Positions 16,481 to 24,683 of a stretch of 64,000 bases of DNA are shown piece by piece. Numbering within the stretch: the first letter of the stretch is position 1; every line of letters begins with the position of its first letter. This DNA is from Bradyrhizobium sp. MOS003 (GTDB taxonomy: Bacteria; Pseudomonadota; Alphaproteobacteria; Rhizobiales; Xanthobacteraceae), in the NCBI RefSeq assembly GCF_003020125.1, contig NZ_PYFW01000003.1, forward strand, positions 800,092-864,091, in the 5' to 3' direction. The notes below the pieces were generated by a model, which was given only the letters and a program-made list of their open reading frames with translations, was not told the origin of the DNA and ran no database searches. A program made the position numbers and the translations under genes.

Positions 16481-19400
16481 GGCTCAGTTCCGTATCTGCC
16501 CCGGTTGTCGAGAGTGTGGGTGTCGCGGCCGCCCGCGGCTTGCGCCCGGTGAACCAGTTGCCGAGCTTGTCAAGATAGAGATAGACCACGGGCGTGGTGT
16601 AGAGCGTCAGGATCTGCGAGAGCATCAGGCCGCCGACGATGGTGTAGCCGAGCGGCTGGCGCAACTCCGCGCCGGTACCGGTGCCGAGCATCAGCGGCAC
16701 GCCGCCGAGCAGCGCGGCCATCGTCGTCATCAGGATCGGGCGGAAGCGCAGCGTGCAGGCCTGGTAGATCGCCTCTTCCGGGCTGAGCCCGCGCTCGCGT
16801 TCCACCTCCAGAGCGAAATCGACCAGCATGATGCCGTTCTTCTTGACGATGCCGATCAGCAGGATGATGCCGATGATCGCGATGACGCTGAGATCCGTGT
16901 GGACGGCGAGTAGCAGCAGCAGCGCACCGATGCCAGCAGAGGGCAGCGTCGACAGGATCGTGATCGGATGGATCAGGCTCTCATAGAGCACGCCGAGAAT
17001 GATGTAGATCACGATCAGTGCCGCCCCGATCAACAGCGGCGTGCCCGACAGCGAGGACTGGAAGGCCTGCGCATTGCCCTGGAACGATGTCGACAGCGAG
17101 GCGGGCTTACCGATCTCCTTCTCGATCTTCTGGACCGCCGTCACCGCATCGCCGAGCGCCGCGCCGGGCCGCAGGTTGAACGAGATCGTGACCGAGGGGA
17201 ACAGGCTCTGGTGATTGATCAGGATGGGCGCTGGCTTGATGACGGCGTGGACCAGCGTGCTCAGGGGGACCTGCTGGCCGCCAGCCGAGTTCAGGTAGAT
17301 GTCCTTGAGCGCCTCGGGTCCGTATTGAAACTTCGGATCGACCTCCATCACGACGTGATACTGGTTCAGCGAGGTGAACATGGTGGAGACGATACGCTGG
17401 CCGAAGGCGTCGTCGAGGGCGTTGTCGATCGTCGTCGGCAGGATGCCGAAGCTGGAGGCGACTTCCCGATTGACGGTGACTTCGAGCCTCGGACCGGCAT
17501 TGGCCTGGTCGCTCGCGACGTCGGTGATGAGGTCGAGCGCGCGGAGCTTTGCCAGGAAGGTTGCCGACCAGTTGGTGAGCTCGTTGGAATCTGCGTCCGT
17601 CAGCGTGTATTGATACTGCGTCTTCGACAGCCGTGCCCCGATGGTGATGTCCTGAGCAGCCTGCATGTAGAGCCTGATGCCCTGGATGTGGGCCAGCCTG
17701 GGCCCCAGCCGCTCGATCACCTGATCGGCGCTGGCCTTGCGCTCGGGCTTCGGCTTCAGGACGATGAAGATGCGTCCCTGATTGAGCGTTGCCGTCGGTC
17801 CGCCCGGACCGATATAGCTCGCCACCGACTGGATCGCCGGATCTTTCGAGAGGATGTCGACGATCGCCTGCTGACGTTCGGACATCGCGGGGAAGGAGAT
17901 GTCCTGGGCAGCCTCGGTGATGCCGACGATCTGCCCGGTGTCCTGCTGCGGGAAGAAGCCTTTCGGGATGATCACGTACAGATAGCCGGTCAGTGCGATG
18001 GTCGAGAGCATCACCAGCAGCGTCGCGAAGCGATGGTGCAGAACGATCCGCAGGCCTCTCGCATAGAGTGAAAGCAGCGCGTCGAATCCCCGTTCGAAGG
18101 CGAGATAGAGCCGGCCGTGCTTCTTTCGGGATTGATCCTTCAGCAGCCGCGCGCACATCATCGGCGTCAGTGTGAGCGAGATGACCAGAGACAGCAGCAG
18201 CGCTGCGGTGATCGTGACTGCGAACTCCTGGAATAGCTTGCCGACGTAGCCTCCCATCAGGAACAGCGGGATGAACACCGCGATCAGCGACAGGGTGATG
18301 GAGACGATGGTGAAGCCGATCTCGCGGGAGCCCTTCAGCGCCGCCTCCATCGGCGTCATGCCCTGCTCGAGATGGCGTACGATGTTCTCGATGACCACGA
18401 CGGCATCGTCGACCACGAATCCGACCGCGATCGAGAGCGCCATCAGCGAAAGATTGTCCAGGCTGTAGCCGAGCACGTAGAGAACCGCGAACGTGCCGAT
18501 CAGCGCCAACGGAACCGTGATCGCCGGAATGACGGTGGCCCAGAAATTCCGCAGGAACAGGAAGATGACCATCACCACCAGTGCGACCGTCAGCATCAGC
18601 GTGAACTGGACGTCGGAGACCGCGGCGCGGATGGTGGCGGTTCGGTCGGCGGCGATCGTCACCTTGATCGCTGGCGGTACGGAGGCCTGCAGCTGCGGCA
18701 GCAACGTCTTGATCCGGTCGACGGTCTGGATCACGTTGGCGCCGGGCACGCGCTGGACTGCCAGAATGATGGCGCGCTCTTTGCCGTACCAGCCGGCCAG
18801 CAGGTCGTTCTCGGGTCCTTCGACCGCCGTGCCGATATCGCGTATGCGCACCGGCGAACCGTTGCGGTAGGCGATGATGAGGTCCTCATAGGCCGATGGT
18901 TTCAGGAGCTGATCGTTGGTGTTCAACGTGTAGGTCACGCGCGGGCTGTTGAGCGTGCCCTTCGGCAGGTCGACATTGGCACCGGCGATCACGTTGCGGA
19001 CGTCTTCGAGGCCGATGCCGCGGGCGGCGAGCGCCTGCGGATTGACGCGGACACGGATTGCGGGCTTCTGCTGGCCGCCGATGCCGACCAGCCCCACGCC
19101 CGGCACCTGCGAGATCTTCGGCAGCAGGATGTTTTCTGCGTAGGCATCCACCGTGGTCAGCGGTAACGAGTCCGAGGTCAGTGCGATCAGCATGATCGGC
19201 GTCTCCGCCGGGTTCACCTTTCGGATGGTCGGGGGGTACGGGATGTTCGGCGGCAGGAAGGGGCTCGCGGCGTTGATCGCGGCCAGCACGTCGACCGCGG
19301 CGCTGTCTACCGTGCGCGACAACTCGAACTGCACTGTGAGCTGTGCCACGCCGAGTGCGCTGGACGAGGTGAGCTGCGTGATGCCGGGAATCTGGCTGAG

Positions 19401-19610
19401 CTGCTGTTCGAGCGGCGTGGCCAGGGACGACGCGATCGTGCCGGGGTCCGCGCCCGGCAGTTGCGCCGAGATCTGGATGGTCGGGTAGTTGACGTTCGGC
19501 AGCGCGCCGACCGGCAGCAGCGGATAGGCCGCAAGGCCGCACAACAGCAAGCCGGCCATCAGCAGTGCAGTCGCGATCGGCCGCAGGATGAAGGGCGCGG
19601 AGAGGTTCAT
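16467..19610 (-). CDS. RND efflux pump, inner-membrane permease (MdtB/MexF type)
   Basis: A 1047-residue HAE1-type RND transporter, full length. It starts at 19610 (NLSAPFILRPIATALLMAGL, TM1); the open frame continues upstream as Arg-rich nonsense, so the longer form is rejected. TM4 has VGFVVDDAVVVIENI with the proton-relay Asp pair; TM6 and the NGIMLVDFALEVERERG motif near TM11 are also seen. The start overlaps the adaptor stop (ATGA). Sequence is of the MdtB/MdtC-like branch, clearly different from the RagC-like pump 10 kb away. No outer-membrane gene is present. Confidence 0.93.
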   Translation of the reverse strand: MNLSAPFILRPIATALLMAGLLLCGLAAYPLLPVGALPNVNYPTIQISAQLPGADPGTIASSLATPLEQQLSQIPGITQLTSSSALGVAQLTVQFELSRTVDSAAVDVLAAINAASPFLPPNIPYPPTIRKVNPAETPIMLIALTSDSLPLTTVDAYAENILLPKISQVPGVGLVGIGGQQKPAIRVRVNPQALAARGIGLEDVRNVIAGANVDLPKGTLNSPRVTYTLNTNDQLLKPSAYEDLIIAYRNGSPVRIRDIGTAVEGPENDLLAGWYGKERAIILAVQRVPGANVIQTVDRIKTLLPQLQASVPPAIKVTIAADRTATIRAAVSDVQFTLMLTVALVVMVIFLFLRNFWATVIPAITVPLALIGTFAVLYVLGYSLDNLSLMALSIAVGFVVDDAVVVIENIVRHLEQGMTPMEAALKGSREIGFTIVSITLSLIAVFIPLFLMGGYVGKLFQEFAVTITAALLLSLVISLTLTPMMCARLLKDQSRKKHGRLYLAFERGFDALLSLYARGLRIVLHHRFATLLVMLSTIALTGYLYVIIPKGFFPQQDTGQIVGITEAAQDISFPAMSERQQAIVDILSKDPAIQSVASYIGPGGPTATLNQGRIFIVLKPKPERKASADQVIERLGPRLAHIQGIRLYMQAAQDITIGARLSKTQYQYTLTDADSNELTNWSATFLAKLRALDLITDVASDQANAGPRLEVTVNREVASSFGILPTTIDNALDDAFGQRIVSTMFTSLNQYHVVMEVDPKFQYGPEALKDIYLNSAGGQQVPLSTLVHAVIKPAPILINHQSLFPSVTISFNLRPGAALGDAVTAVQKIEKEIGKPASLSTSFQGNAQAFQSSLSGTPLLIGAALIVIYIILGVLYESLIHPITILSTLPSAGIGALLLLLAVHTDLSVIAIIGIILLIGIVKKNGIMLVDFALEVERERGLSPEEAIYQACTLRFRPILMTTMAALLGGVPLMLGTGTGAELRQPLGYTIVGGLMLSQILTLYTTPVVYLYLDKLGNWFTGRKPRAAATPTLSTTGADTELSHESA

Positions 19611-20779
19611 GGGAGCGCGTCCTGCACGGCGCTTTGCAGATCGGCTTCGCGTGCCGCCTTGCCGTGCAGCTCTCTGACGCGGCTTCCTTCGGTCAACCGA
19701 TACTGGCCATCGACCACGACGACGTCGCCCGACTTCAAGCCCTGATCGATCAGAGCCTGCCCGTCGCTGATCTCGACCACGTGAACGGGACGCAAGGTGG
19801 CCGTCTGGTCGGCAGACACGACGTAGACATAGCTGCCGTTCGGACCTTGCTGAACTGCCGATCCAGCGACCGTGAGGGCATCCTTGCGGGTTTCCAGCAG
19901 CAGGCGCGCGTTCACCAGCTGCCCCGGCCACAGCCGGTGCTCATGGTTCGGGAACACCGCCTTGAGCTGGACGGTGCCGGTGGTCCCCGCGATCTCGTTG
20001 TTGACCAGCAGCAGCGTGCCCTCATCGAGCTTCATCTTGTTGTCCTGGCTGTAGGCGATGACCTTCAGCGCTCCCTTCGCGGCCTGCTCCTGGATTGCGG
20101 GCAGATCCGCCTGCGGCAGGGTGAACAGCAGCGAGATCGGTTCGATCTGGGTGACGACGACGAGACCGTTCGGATCGGTCGGATGAATCACGTTGCCGAC
20201 GTCGATCTGGCGGACACCCGTGATGCCGGGGATCGCCGACGTCAGGCGCGTGTAGCTGAGCTGGACATTGGCTTGATCGATTTGCGCCTCGTCGGCCTTC
20301 ACGGCGGCCTTGAGCTGCGCGACCTGCGCCGTCTGCGTTTCGATCAGTTGCGGGGTCGCATAACCCTTGTCGCCGAGCTGATTGTAGCGTGAAAGATTGG
20401 CCTCGGCGTTCACGAGCTGCGCCTGGTCCCTGTCGCGGTTCGCCGTCAATTGCTCGATCTGTGCCTGGTAAGGACGAGGATCGATTTGGGCGAGAAGGTC
20501 GCCGGCCTTGACGGTCTGGCCCTCGGTGAAGGCGATCTTGACGATCTGTCCCTGGATCTGGCTGCGCACCACGTCGGTATTGTAGGCGATCACCGTGCCG
20601 ATGCCGCGCAGATAGATCGGAACATCCTTGCCGGTGACGGCGGCAGCAACCACTGGCACGGCGGCGGGCAGCGGCGCGGCGGTGACGATCGGCTTCCTGT
20701 CGCTGCCGAAAAGCCAAAATCCTCCGCCGATCACGATCGCGGCGAGAGCAACGAGTGCAATGATGAGGCTCCGTTTCAC
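19607..20779 (-). CDS. RND efflux adaptor (MdtA-like membrane fusion protein)
   Basis: A 390-residue HlyD/MdtA-family adaptor. One N-terminal signal-anchor (residues 4-24, IIALVALAAIVIGGGFWLFG), lipoyl half (VKIAFTEGQTVKAGDLLAQI), helical hairpin (about 100-165), second lipoyl half, beta-barrel and membrane-proximal domain. The start is GTG at 20779 inside GTGA, overlapping the stop of the upstream secreted-protein gene; GGAGG lies 9 bases before it. It couples the pump at 16467-19610 to an outer-membrane channel encoded elsewhere. Confidence 0.92.
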   Translation of the reverse strand: MKRSLIIALVALAAIVIGGGFWLFGSDRKPIVTAAPLPAAVPVVAAAVTGKDVPIYLRGIGTVIAYNTDVVRSQIQGQIVKIAFTEGQTVKAGDLLAQIDPRPYQAQIEQLTANRDRDQAQLVNAEANLSRYNQLGDKGYATPQLIETQTAQVAQLKAAVKADEAQIDQANVQLSYTRLTSAIPGITGVRQIDVGNVIHPTDPNGLVVVTQIEPISLLFTLPQADLPAIQEQAAKGALKVIAYSQDNKMKLDEGTLLLVNNEIAGTTGTVQLKAVFPNHEHRLWPGQLVNARLLLETRKDALTVAGSAVQQGPNGSYVYVVSADQTATLRPVHVVEISDGQALIDQGLKSGDVVVVDGQYRLTEGSRVRELHGKAAREADLQSAVQDALP

Positions 20780-21327
20780 GGCGATGATCCTCCTTGATTT
20801 CCGGGATTGCCGGAGCCGTTGATTGAACTCGTGCTGCCCACGGAGTTAGGGCCGGGCACCGGCACGAACGAACTGATTCCGGCGCCGCCGAACTCGGTGG
20901 ATCCGAGCGGAATCCCGACGCGTCCGACTGTCGATGTCGAGGGAGGCAAGGCTGACTGGGTCGTCAAACCGTTCGGGCAGCCAAGTGACGAACTTCCGGA
21001 GAGCCCTCCGCCGTCGAACAGGGCTCCCGATGATCCGGGATTGCCTGATGCGGCGCAATTCGTCGTGCCTTGCAATGGCGTGATCGGAGATACGCCCGGC
21101 GTTGCAATTTCAGTCGAGCCCAGCGGAATGCCTTCAGGCCGCGTCGAACCCATGTTGAGCGGCGAGGTCGAGGGCATTCCGATCGATGGCGGCATCGTCG
21201 GCAGTGCCATTTGCGCAATAGCCGCAACCGGGGGCAGCCATATCAGGCCAAATGCGAGAGCGGCGCCCAGAAGCATGGCTGTAAACCGGCGGTGTCTGGA
21301 CCTGTTGGAGGAGGGCTGTTCTCGCAT
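20776..21327 (-). CDS. Secreted Gly/Ser/Pro-rich repeat protein heading the second RND operon
   Basis: A 183-residue protein with an Arg-rich n-region and hydrophobic signal (LLGAALAFGLIWLPPVAAIAQ, to about residue 39). The mature part is low complexity and contains an internal repeat: GIPLGSTEIATPGVSPI and, ~70 residues later, GIPLGSTEFGGAGISS. GGAGCAG precedes the start. It overlaps the adaptor gene by GTGA, so translation is tightly coupled to the pump operon. The TPGVSPI motif recurs in the secreted protein behind the first RND operon (8347-9051). No known domain; role unknown, possibly a periplasmic or surface partner of the pump. Confidence 0.75.
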   Translation of the reverse strand: MREQPSSNRSRHRRFTAMLLGAALAFGLIWLPPVAAIAQMALPTMPPSIGMPSTSPLNMGSTRPEGIPLGSTEIATPGVSPITPLQGTTNCAASGNPGSSGALFDGGGLSGSSSLGCPNGLTTQSALPPSTSTVGRVGIPLGSTEFGGAGISSFVPVPGPNSVGSTSSINGSGNPGNQGGSSP

Positions 21328-21444
21328 GGGCTGCTCCGGATTCCTTCATTGCGCGGGACGATAGGGAGCGGCCGGCGTGCCGGTATTCCCTGAACGCACG
21401 TCCCGCTGTCTGGCCGCACGATCGCAAAGGCATCCGCTCCGGAG

Positions 21445-21804
21445 TCATCGTGGCTCCTGCTGAAGCAGTAGCGTCGCCTCGGACAGCTCGCGGCGGCATC
21501 TGGTGTCGTCGCCGGAACGGTCCGCCCTCCGCGCGCGATCGAGGGCATCGAGCGCGAGCCGGAGAGGCGTTCCTCTTGCGCCTTCCGCCTGCGCCAGAGA
21601 CCGCGGCGTGGGCTGATGACCGCGTAGTGCCCCGAGGCTCTCCGGACTCCAGCCATTTGCGTCTGCATTCTTCTCAATGGCGGCGTCCAGCTGTGCCTGG
21701 ACACGCACGATCGAATCCTCGCAGGACGCTGCATGAACCCGAGTTGCCGCATTCAGCAGGACTATAATGGCAGCTGCGATCCGGATGAGTGAATTCGGTG
21801 TCAT
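21445..21804 (-). CDS. Small secreted hypothetical protein
   Basis: A 119-residue protein. I place the start at 21804 because the signal peptide (SLIRIAAAIIVLLNAATRVHA) begins there and AGGGA precedes it; longer in-frame starts add an Arg-rich stretch. The mature part begins ASCEDSIVRVQAQLDAAIE and is predicted helical and charged, with LALDALDRARRADRSGDDTRC near the end. Two Cys residues could form a disulfide. Unknown family. It sits 117 bases upstream of the second RND operon on the same strand. Confidence 0.6.
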   Translation of the reverse strand: MTPNSLIRIAAAIIVLLNAATRVHAASCEDSIVRVQAQLDAAIEKNADANGWSPESLGALRGHQPTPRSLAQAEGARGTPLRLALDALDRARRADRSGDDTRCRRELSEATLLLQQEPR

Positions 21805-22083
21805 TGTCGATCCCTGCGCCATCGTCGATCGGTTCGGCCTGTGGCTTCTGCGGACGACGATGGCAGTTCTGGTCTTCGCAAGGTCGTGACTATCCGCACG
21901 CATGGCATCCTGCTCCCTTCGAAGTGCGCGGCTTAGGTAGGTCGCGCCCGGAGGATGCGCGAGTGGCCGCCGTTGTGACGAGCATTTTTCGGCGTGCGAA
22001 GTGGCAAGGGCCGTTGCTTACCGAAATACGCAGGCCGGTGGCGGAACTAGTGTCGCTTCATTCCAACCCGGAGTGATCACGAC

Positions 22084-22869
22084 ATGAAGCACCTCAACGC
22101 TGGTCTGGCCTTTGCCGCCGCTCTCTCTCTGTTCGCGACCGTTACTCCCGCAAGCGCAGAATCCCTGAGGAACATCGTCCTGGTGCACGGGGCCTGGGTG
22201 GATGCGTCCGGCTGGAAGCCGGTCTATGAGATCCTCACCAAGGAAGGTTTCCGCGTCACCATGGTGCAGGAGCCCGAGACGTCGTTCGCCGACGACGTCA
22301 CGGCAGCGAAGCGCATTCTCGATCAACAGGACGGTCCGACACTCCTCGTCGGCCACAGCTATGGCGGCTCGATCATCACTGAAGCCGGCGTCCATCCCAA
22401 CGTCGTCGGTCTCGTCTATGTCGCCGCGCACGCGCCCGATGTCGGCGAGAACGAATCGGCGCTCGGCAAGAAGACACCGAGCGTGCTCGGAAAGACCGAG
22501 GGCGTCATCAAGGTCACCCCCGACAAGTTCACCTATCTCGATCCGGTGCAATTCCCGAAACTTTTCGCGCCCGATCTGCCGCGTGAGCGCGCCGAGTTCG
22601 TCGCGCGCTCTCAGGTCCCGGCCGCGGCGCAAGTCTTCAGCACGCCGCTCACTGCGGCCGCATGGAAGACCAAGCCGAGCTGGGGCATCGTCGCGGGTGG
22701 CGACCAGATCATCAATCCAGATCTGGAGCGCTGGTACTACGAGCGTGCCAAGAGCCATACCACCGTCATCCCCGGTGCCAGCCACTCGGTCTACGAGTCC
22801 CATCCGAAGGAAGTGGCGGATGTCATCACGCGGGCCGCACGCAGCATTGATCAACAGGCTGCGCGCTGA
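22084..22869 (+). CDS. Secreted alpha/beta hydrolase
   Basis: A 261-residue alpha/beta-hydrolase with a Sec signal peptide (LAFAAALSLFATVTPASA, cleavage near residue 24). The oxyanion-hole region is IVLVHGAWVDASGW; the nucleophile elbow is GHSYGGS (Ser about 101); the catalytic His is probably in PGASHSVYESHP. This is the EstC/salicylate-esterase-like group of 'alpha/beta hydrolase' proteins common in proteobacteria. The export signal places it in the periplasm. Substrate unknown. Confidence 0.88.
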   Translation: MKHLNAGLAFAAALSLFATVTPASAESLRNIVLVHGAWVDASGWKPVYEILTKEGFRVTMVQEPETSFADDVTAAKRILDQQDGPTLLVGHSYGGSIITEAGVHPNVVGLVYVAAHAPDVGENESALGKKTPSVLGKTEGVIKVTPDKFTYLDPVQFPKLFAPDLPRERAEFVARSQVPAAAQVFSTPLTAAAWKTKPSWGIVAGGDQIINPDLERWYYERAKSHTTVIPGASHSVYESHPKEVADVITRAARSIDQQAAR

Positions 22870-23532
22870 TCACGCAGTTTGCCGGTCCTGACGCACGGCC
22901 GGCGAAGGGAAGGCCGGCGGGAGAGACAGCTCTTCCGCCGGGCTGACCGACCAAGACTGCGAAGGCGCAAGGGTTATAACGGGCTGGCAGAACAATCGCC
23001 TCGCGCTCGATCCCGCGCATTGCGCTGACGAATGTGCGCGGCAAGATCGTCGAGGCGCGATGCCGGGCGTTCGCTTTCGCGCGTCACCCGACCGGCTGGC
23101 GCTACCAAATTCCGAAGAGTCGATGTGGTCGATCGCGCTGCGCGCTCGAAAAAAAGGGGCCGTCCTTTGGGGGAGGACGGCCCTGAGATGCTCGTAAGCC
23201 CAGGGAGGAGTTAGGCTCGAGCGGTGACGTGGGGGTCTCAGTCACCTAACACGCACAGCATCGCCGATCCCGCAGTCGAAGTATTTCACGAACCCATTCT
23301 GTTTCTCATTTCGCATGATTCAGAGAAGTCTGCGGGCCGCACCCAACACATCGCCTTGCAGGCCGGAGCCGGATTGCTGCCCGAGAGCCTGGACGAAGTC
23401 GACGCTTTCCAGCTCGCGCGGCGCCAGCGCGCGGGACCCCGGCGAGGCAGTATCGGATTGTTGCGAAACCGAAGCCGAGGATGAGGTTTGTCGGGCTTTC
23501 CGGTGTTTCCGGGCTGCGAGCCCTCTTGCGGA
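22870..23532. other. Intergenic region with one strong hairpin
   Basis: About 660 bases between convergent genes with no convincing coding sequence. It contains the minus-strand terminator-like hairpin at 23157-23183. The remaining sequence shows no ribosome sites or family matches that I can recognise. Confidence 0.5.
23145..23183 (-). terminator. Strong hairpin with minus-strand poly-T tail
   Basis: The stem GGGCCGTCCT (23157-23166) pairs with AGGACGGCCC (23174-23183) across a 7-base loop. On the minus strand it is followed by CC and a run of seven T, a canonical Rho-independent terminator. It lies ~350 bases beyond the stop of the receiver protein, so it may end that operon or a separate small RNA. 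Confidence 0.7.
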
Positions 23533-23910
23533 CTACTTCGCGTCGCCTGCCAGCGCCTCTTCGAGGCAGCGGATGATTTCGTCACCGCTGGAGGGCTTGC
23601 CGAGATAGCAATGCGCACCTGCGGCCATCACACGCTGGCGCACGGCCTCGCTCGGAAACGCCGTCATGAAGATGATCGGGAAATGGCGACCGGCGGTAAT
23701 CAGCCGGGCCTGCAACTCATCGCCGGAGATAACAGGCATCTGAACGTCGGCGATCATGCACGCCGGATCGTCTCCCGGTGCCTGCCGCAGGAAGTCCATG
23801 CCGGATTCATAGGCCTGGGCTTCGTAGCCGATCGAGCGCACGAGGCTCGCGAGCGAGGTGCGAACGCCCTCGTCGTCGTCTACGATCGCAATCACCGGAA
23901 TTTTGGCCAT
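23533..23910 (-). CDS. Single-domain response regulator (receiver only)
   Basis: A 125-residue CheY-like receiver with no output domain: acidic pocket IVDDDEG (residues 8-14), phospho-Asp in MIADVQMP (about 53) and Lys in YLGKPSS (about 104). The start at 23910 gives the normal N-terminus; the longer frame adds 25 unrelated residues. It lies ~100 bases downstream of the FixJ-like regulator and its kinase, so it may be a phosphate sink or a competing target of the same kinase. Confidence 0.85.
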   Translation of the reverse strand: MAKIPVIAIVDDDEGVRTSLASLVRSIGYEAQAYESGMDFLRQAPGDDPACMIADVQMPVISGDELQARLITAGRHFPIIFMTAFPSEAVRQRVMAAGAHCYLGKPSSGDEIIRCLEEALAGDAK

Positions 23911-24011
23911 GAGCGCACAATCCTGACCGCGGTGTTCGCAAGGAGAGTATCTCCCTTTGCGCGGCCGATGACACCTTATATGCACCCGGATTTGCCCGGC
24001 CGGAACTATAC

Positions 24012-24683
24012 TCAGGTTTGGTCCGTAGTCCTGCGGGTCTGGGAAACCCCGAGCGCCTCGGCCTTGCGGACCAGATCGGCCAGCGACCGGACTTCCATCT
24101 TGCGCATGACGTTCCCGCGGTGGATCTTGACCGTGATCTCGCTGAGACCGATCAGGGCGGCGACCTGCTTGTTCATCAGGCCGGCTGTGACATGGCCCAT
24201 CACCTCGCGCTCGCGCGCCGTCAGGGTCTCATACTGGGCGCGGATATCCTCCTTGGTTGCCGCCTCGGCACGGTACTGCGCGTCGCGCTCGAGCGCCGCC
24301 GTCACCGCATCGAGCATGTCCTGGTCGCGAAACGGCTTGGCGAGGAAATCGACTGCGCCGGCCTTCATGGCACGCACCGACATCGGAATGTCGCCATGAC
24401 CGGTCATGAAGATGATGGGATGCCTTATGCCGTGCCGGACGAGCTGGCCCTGCAGATCGAGCCCGCTCACGCCGGGAAGGCGGACGTCGAGCACGATGCA
24501 GCCCGGGCGGTCCGGCAGCGCGCCGCCGAGCAGTTCGGCGGGCGAGGCGAACAGGCGCGTCTCGAGGCCGACGGATCGGAACAGGCTGTCGAGCGAGGCG
24601 CGGATCCCGGCATCGTCATCGACGATGATGACGACCGAGTTGAGGGATTGGGCAGGTGGTTGCGCCTGGTCTGGTCGTGTCAT
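24012..24683 (-). CDS. FixJ/NodW-family response regulator
   Basis: A 223-residue regulator. The receiver (about 15-135) has IVDDDAG, phospho-Asp in IVLDVRLPG (about 66) and Lys in FLAKPFRDQD. The LuxR-type helix-turn-helix (about 150-210) reads LTAREREVMGHVTAGLMNKQ, ALIGLSEITVKIHRGNVMRK. ATGA overlap with the kinase stop shows coupled translation. By family it would activate transcription when phosphorylated. Target genes unknown. Confidence 0.9.
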   Translation of the reverse strand: MTRPDQAQPPAQSLNSVVIIVDDDAGIRASLDSLFRSVGLETRLFASPAELLGGALPDRPGCIVLDVRLPGVSGLDLQGQLVRHGIRHPIIFMTGHGDIPMSVRAMKAGAVDFLAKPFRDQDMLDAVTAALERDAQYRAEAATKEDIRAQYETLTAREREVMGHVTAGLMNKQVAALIGLSEITVKIHRGNVMRKMEVRSLADLVRKAEALGVSQTRRTTDQT

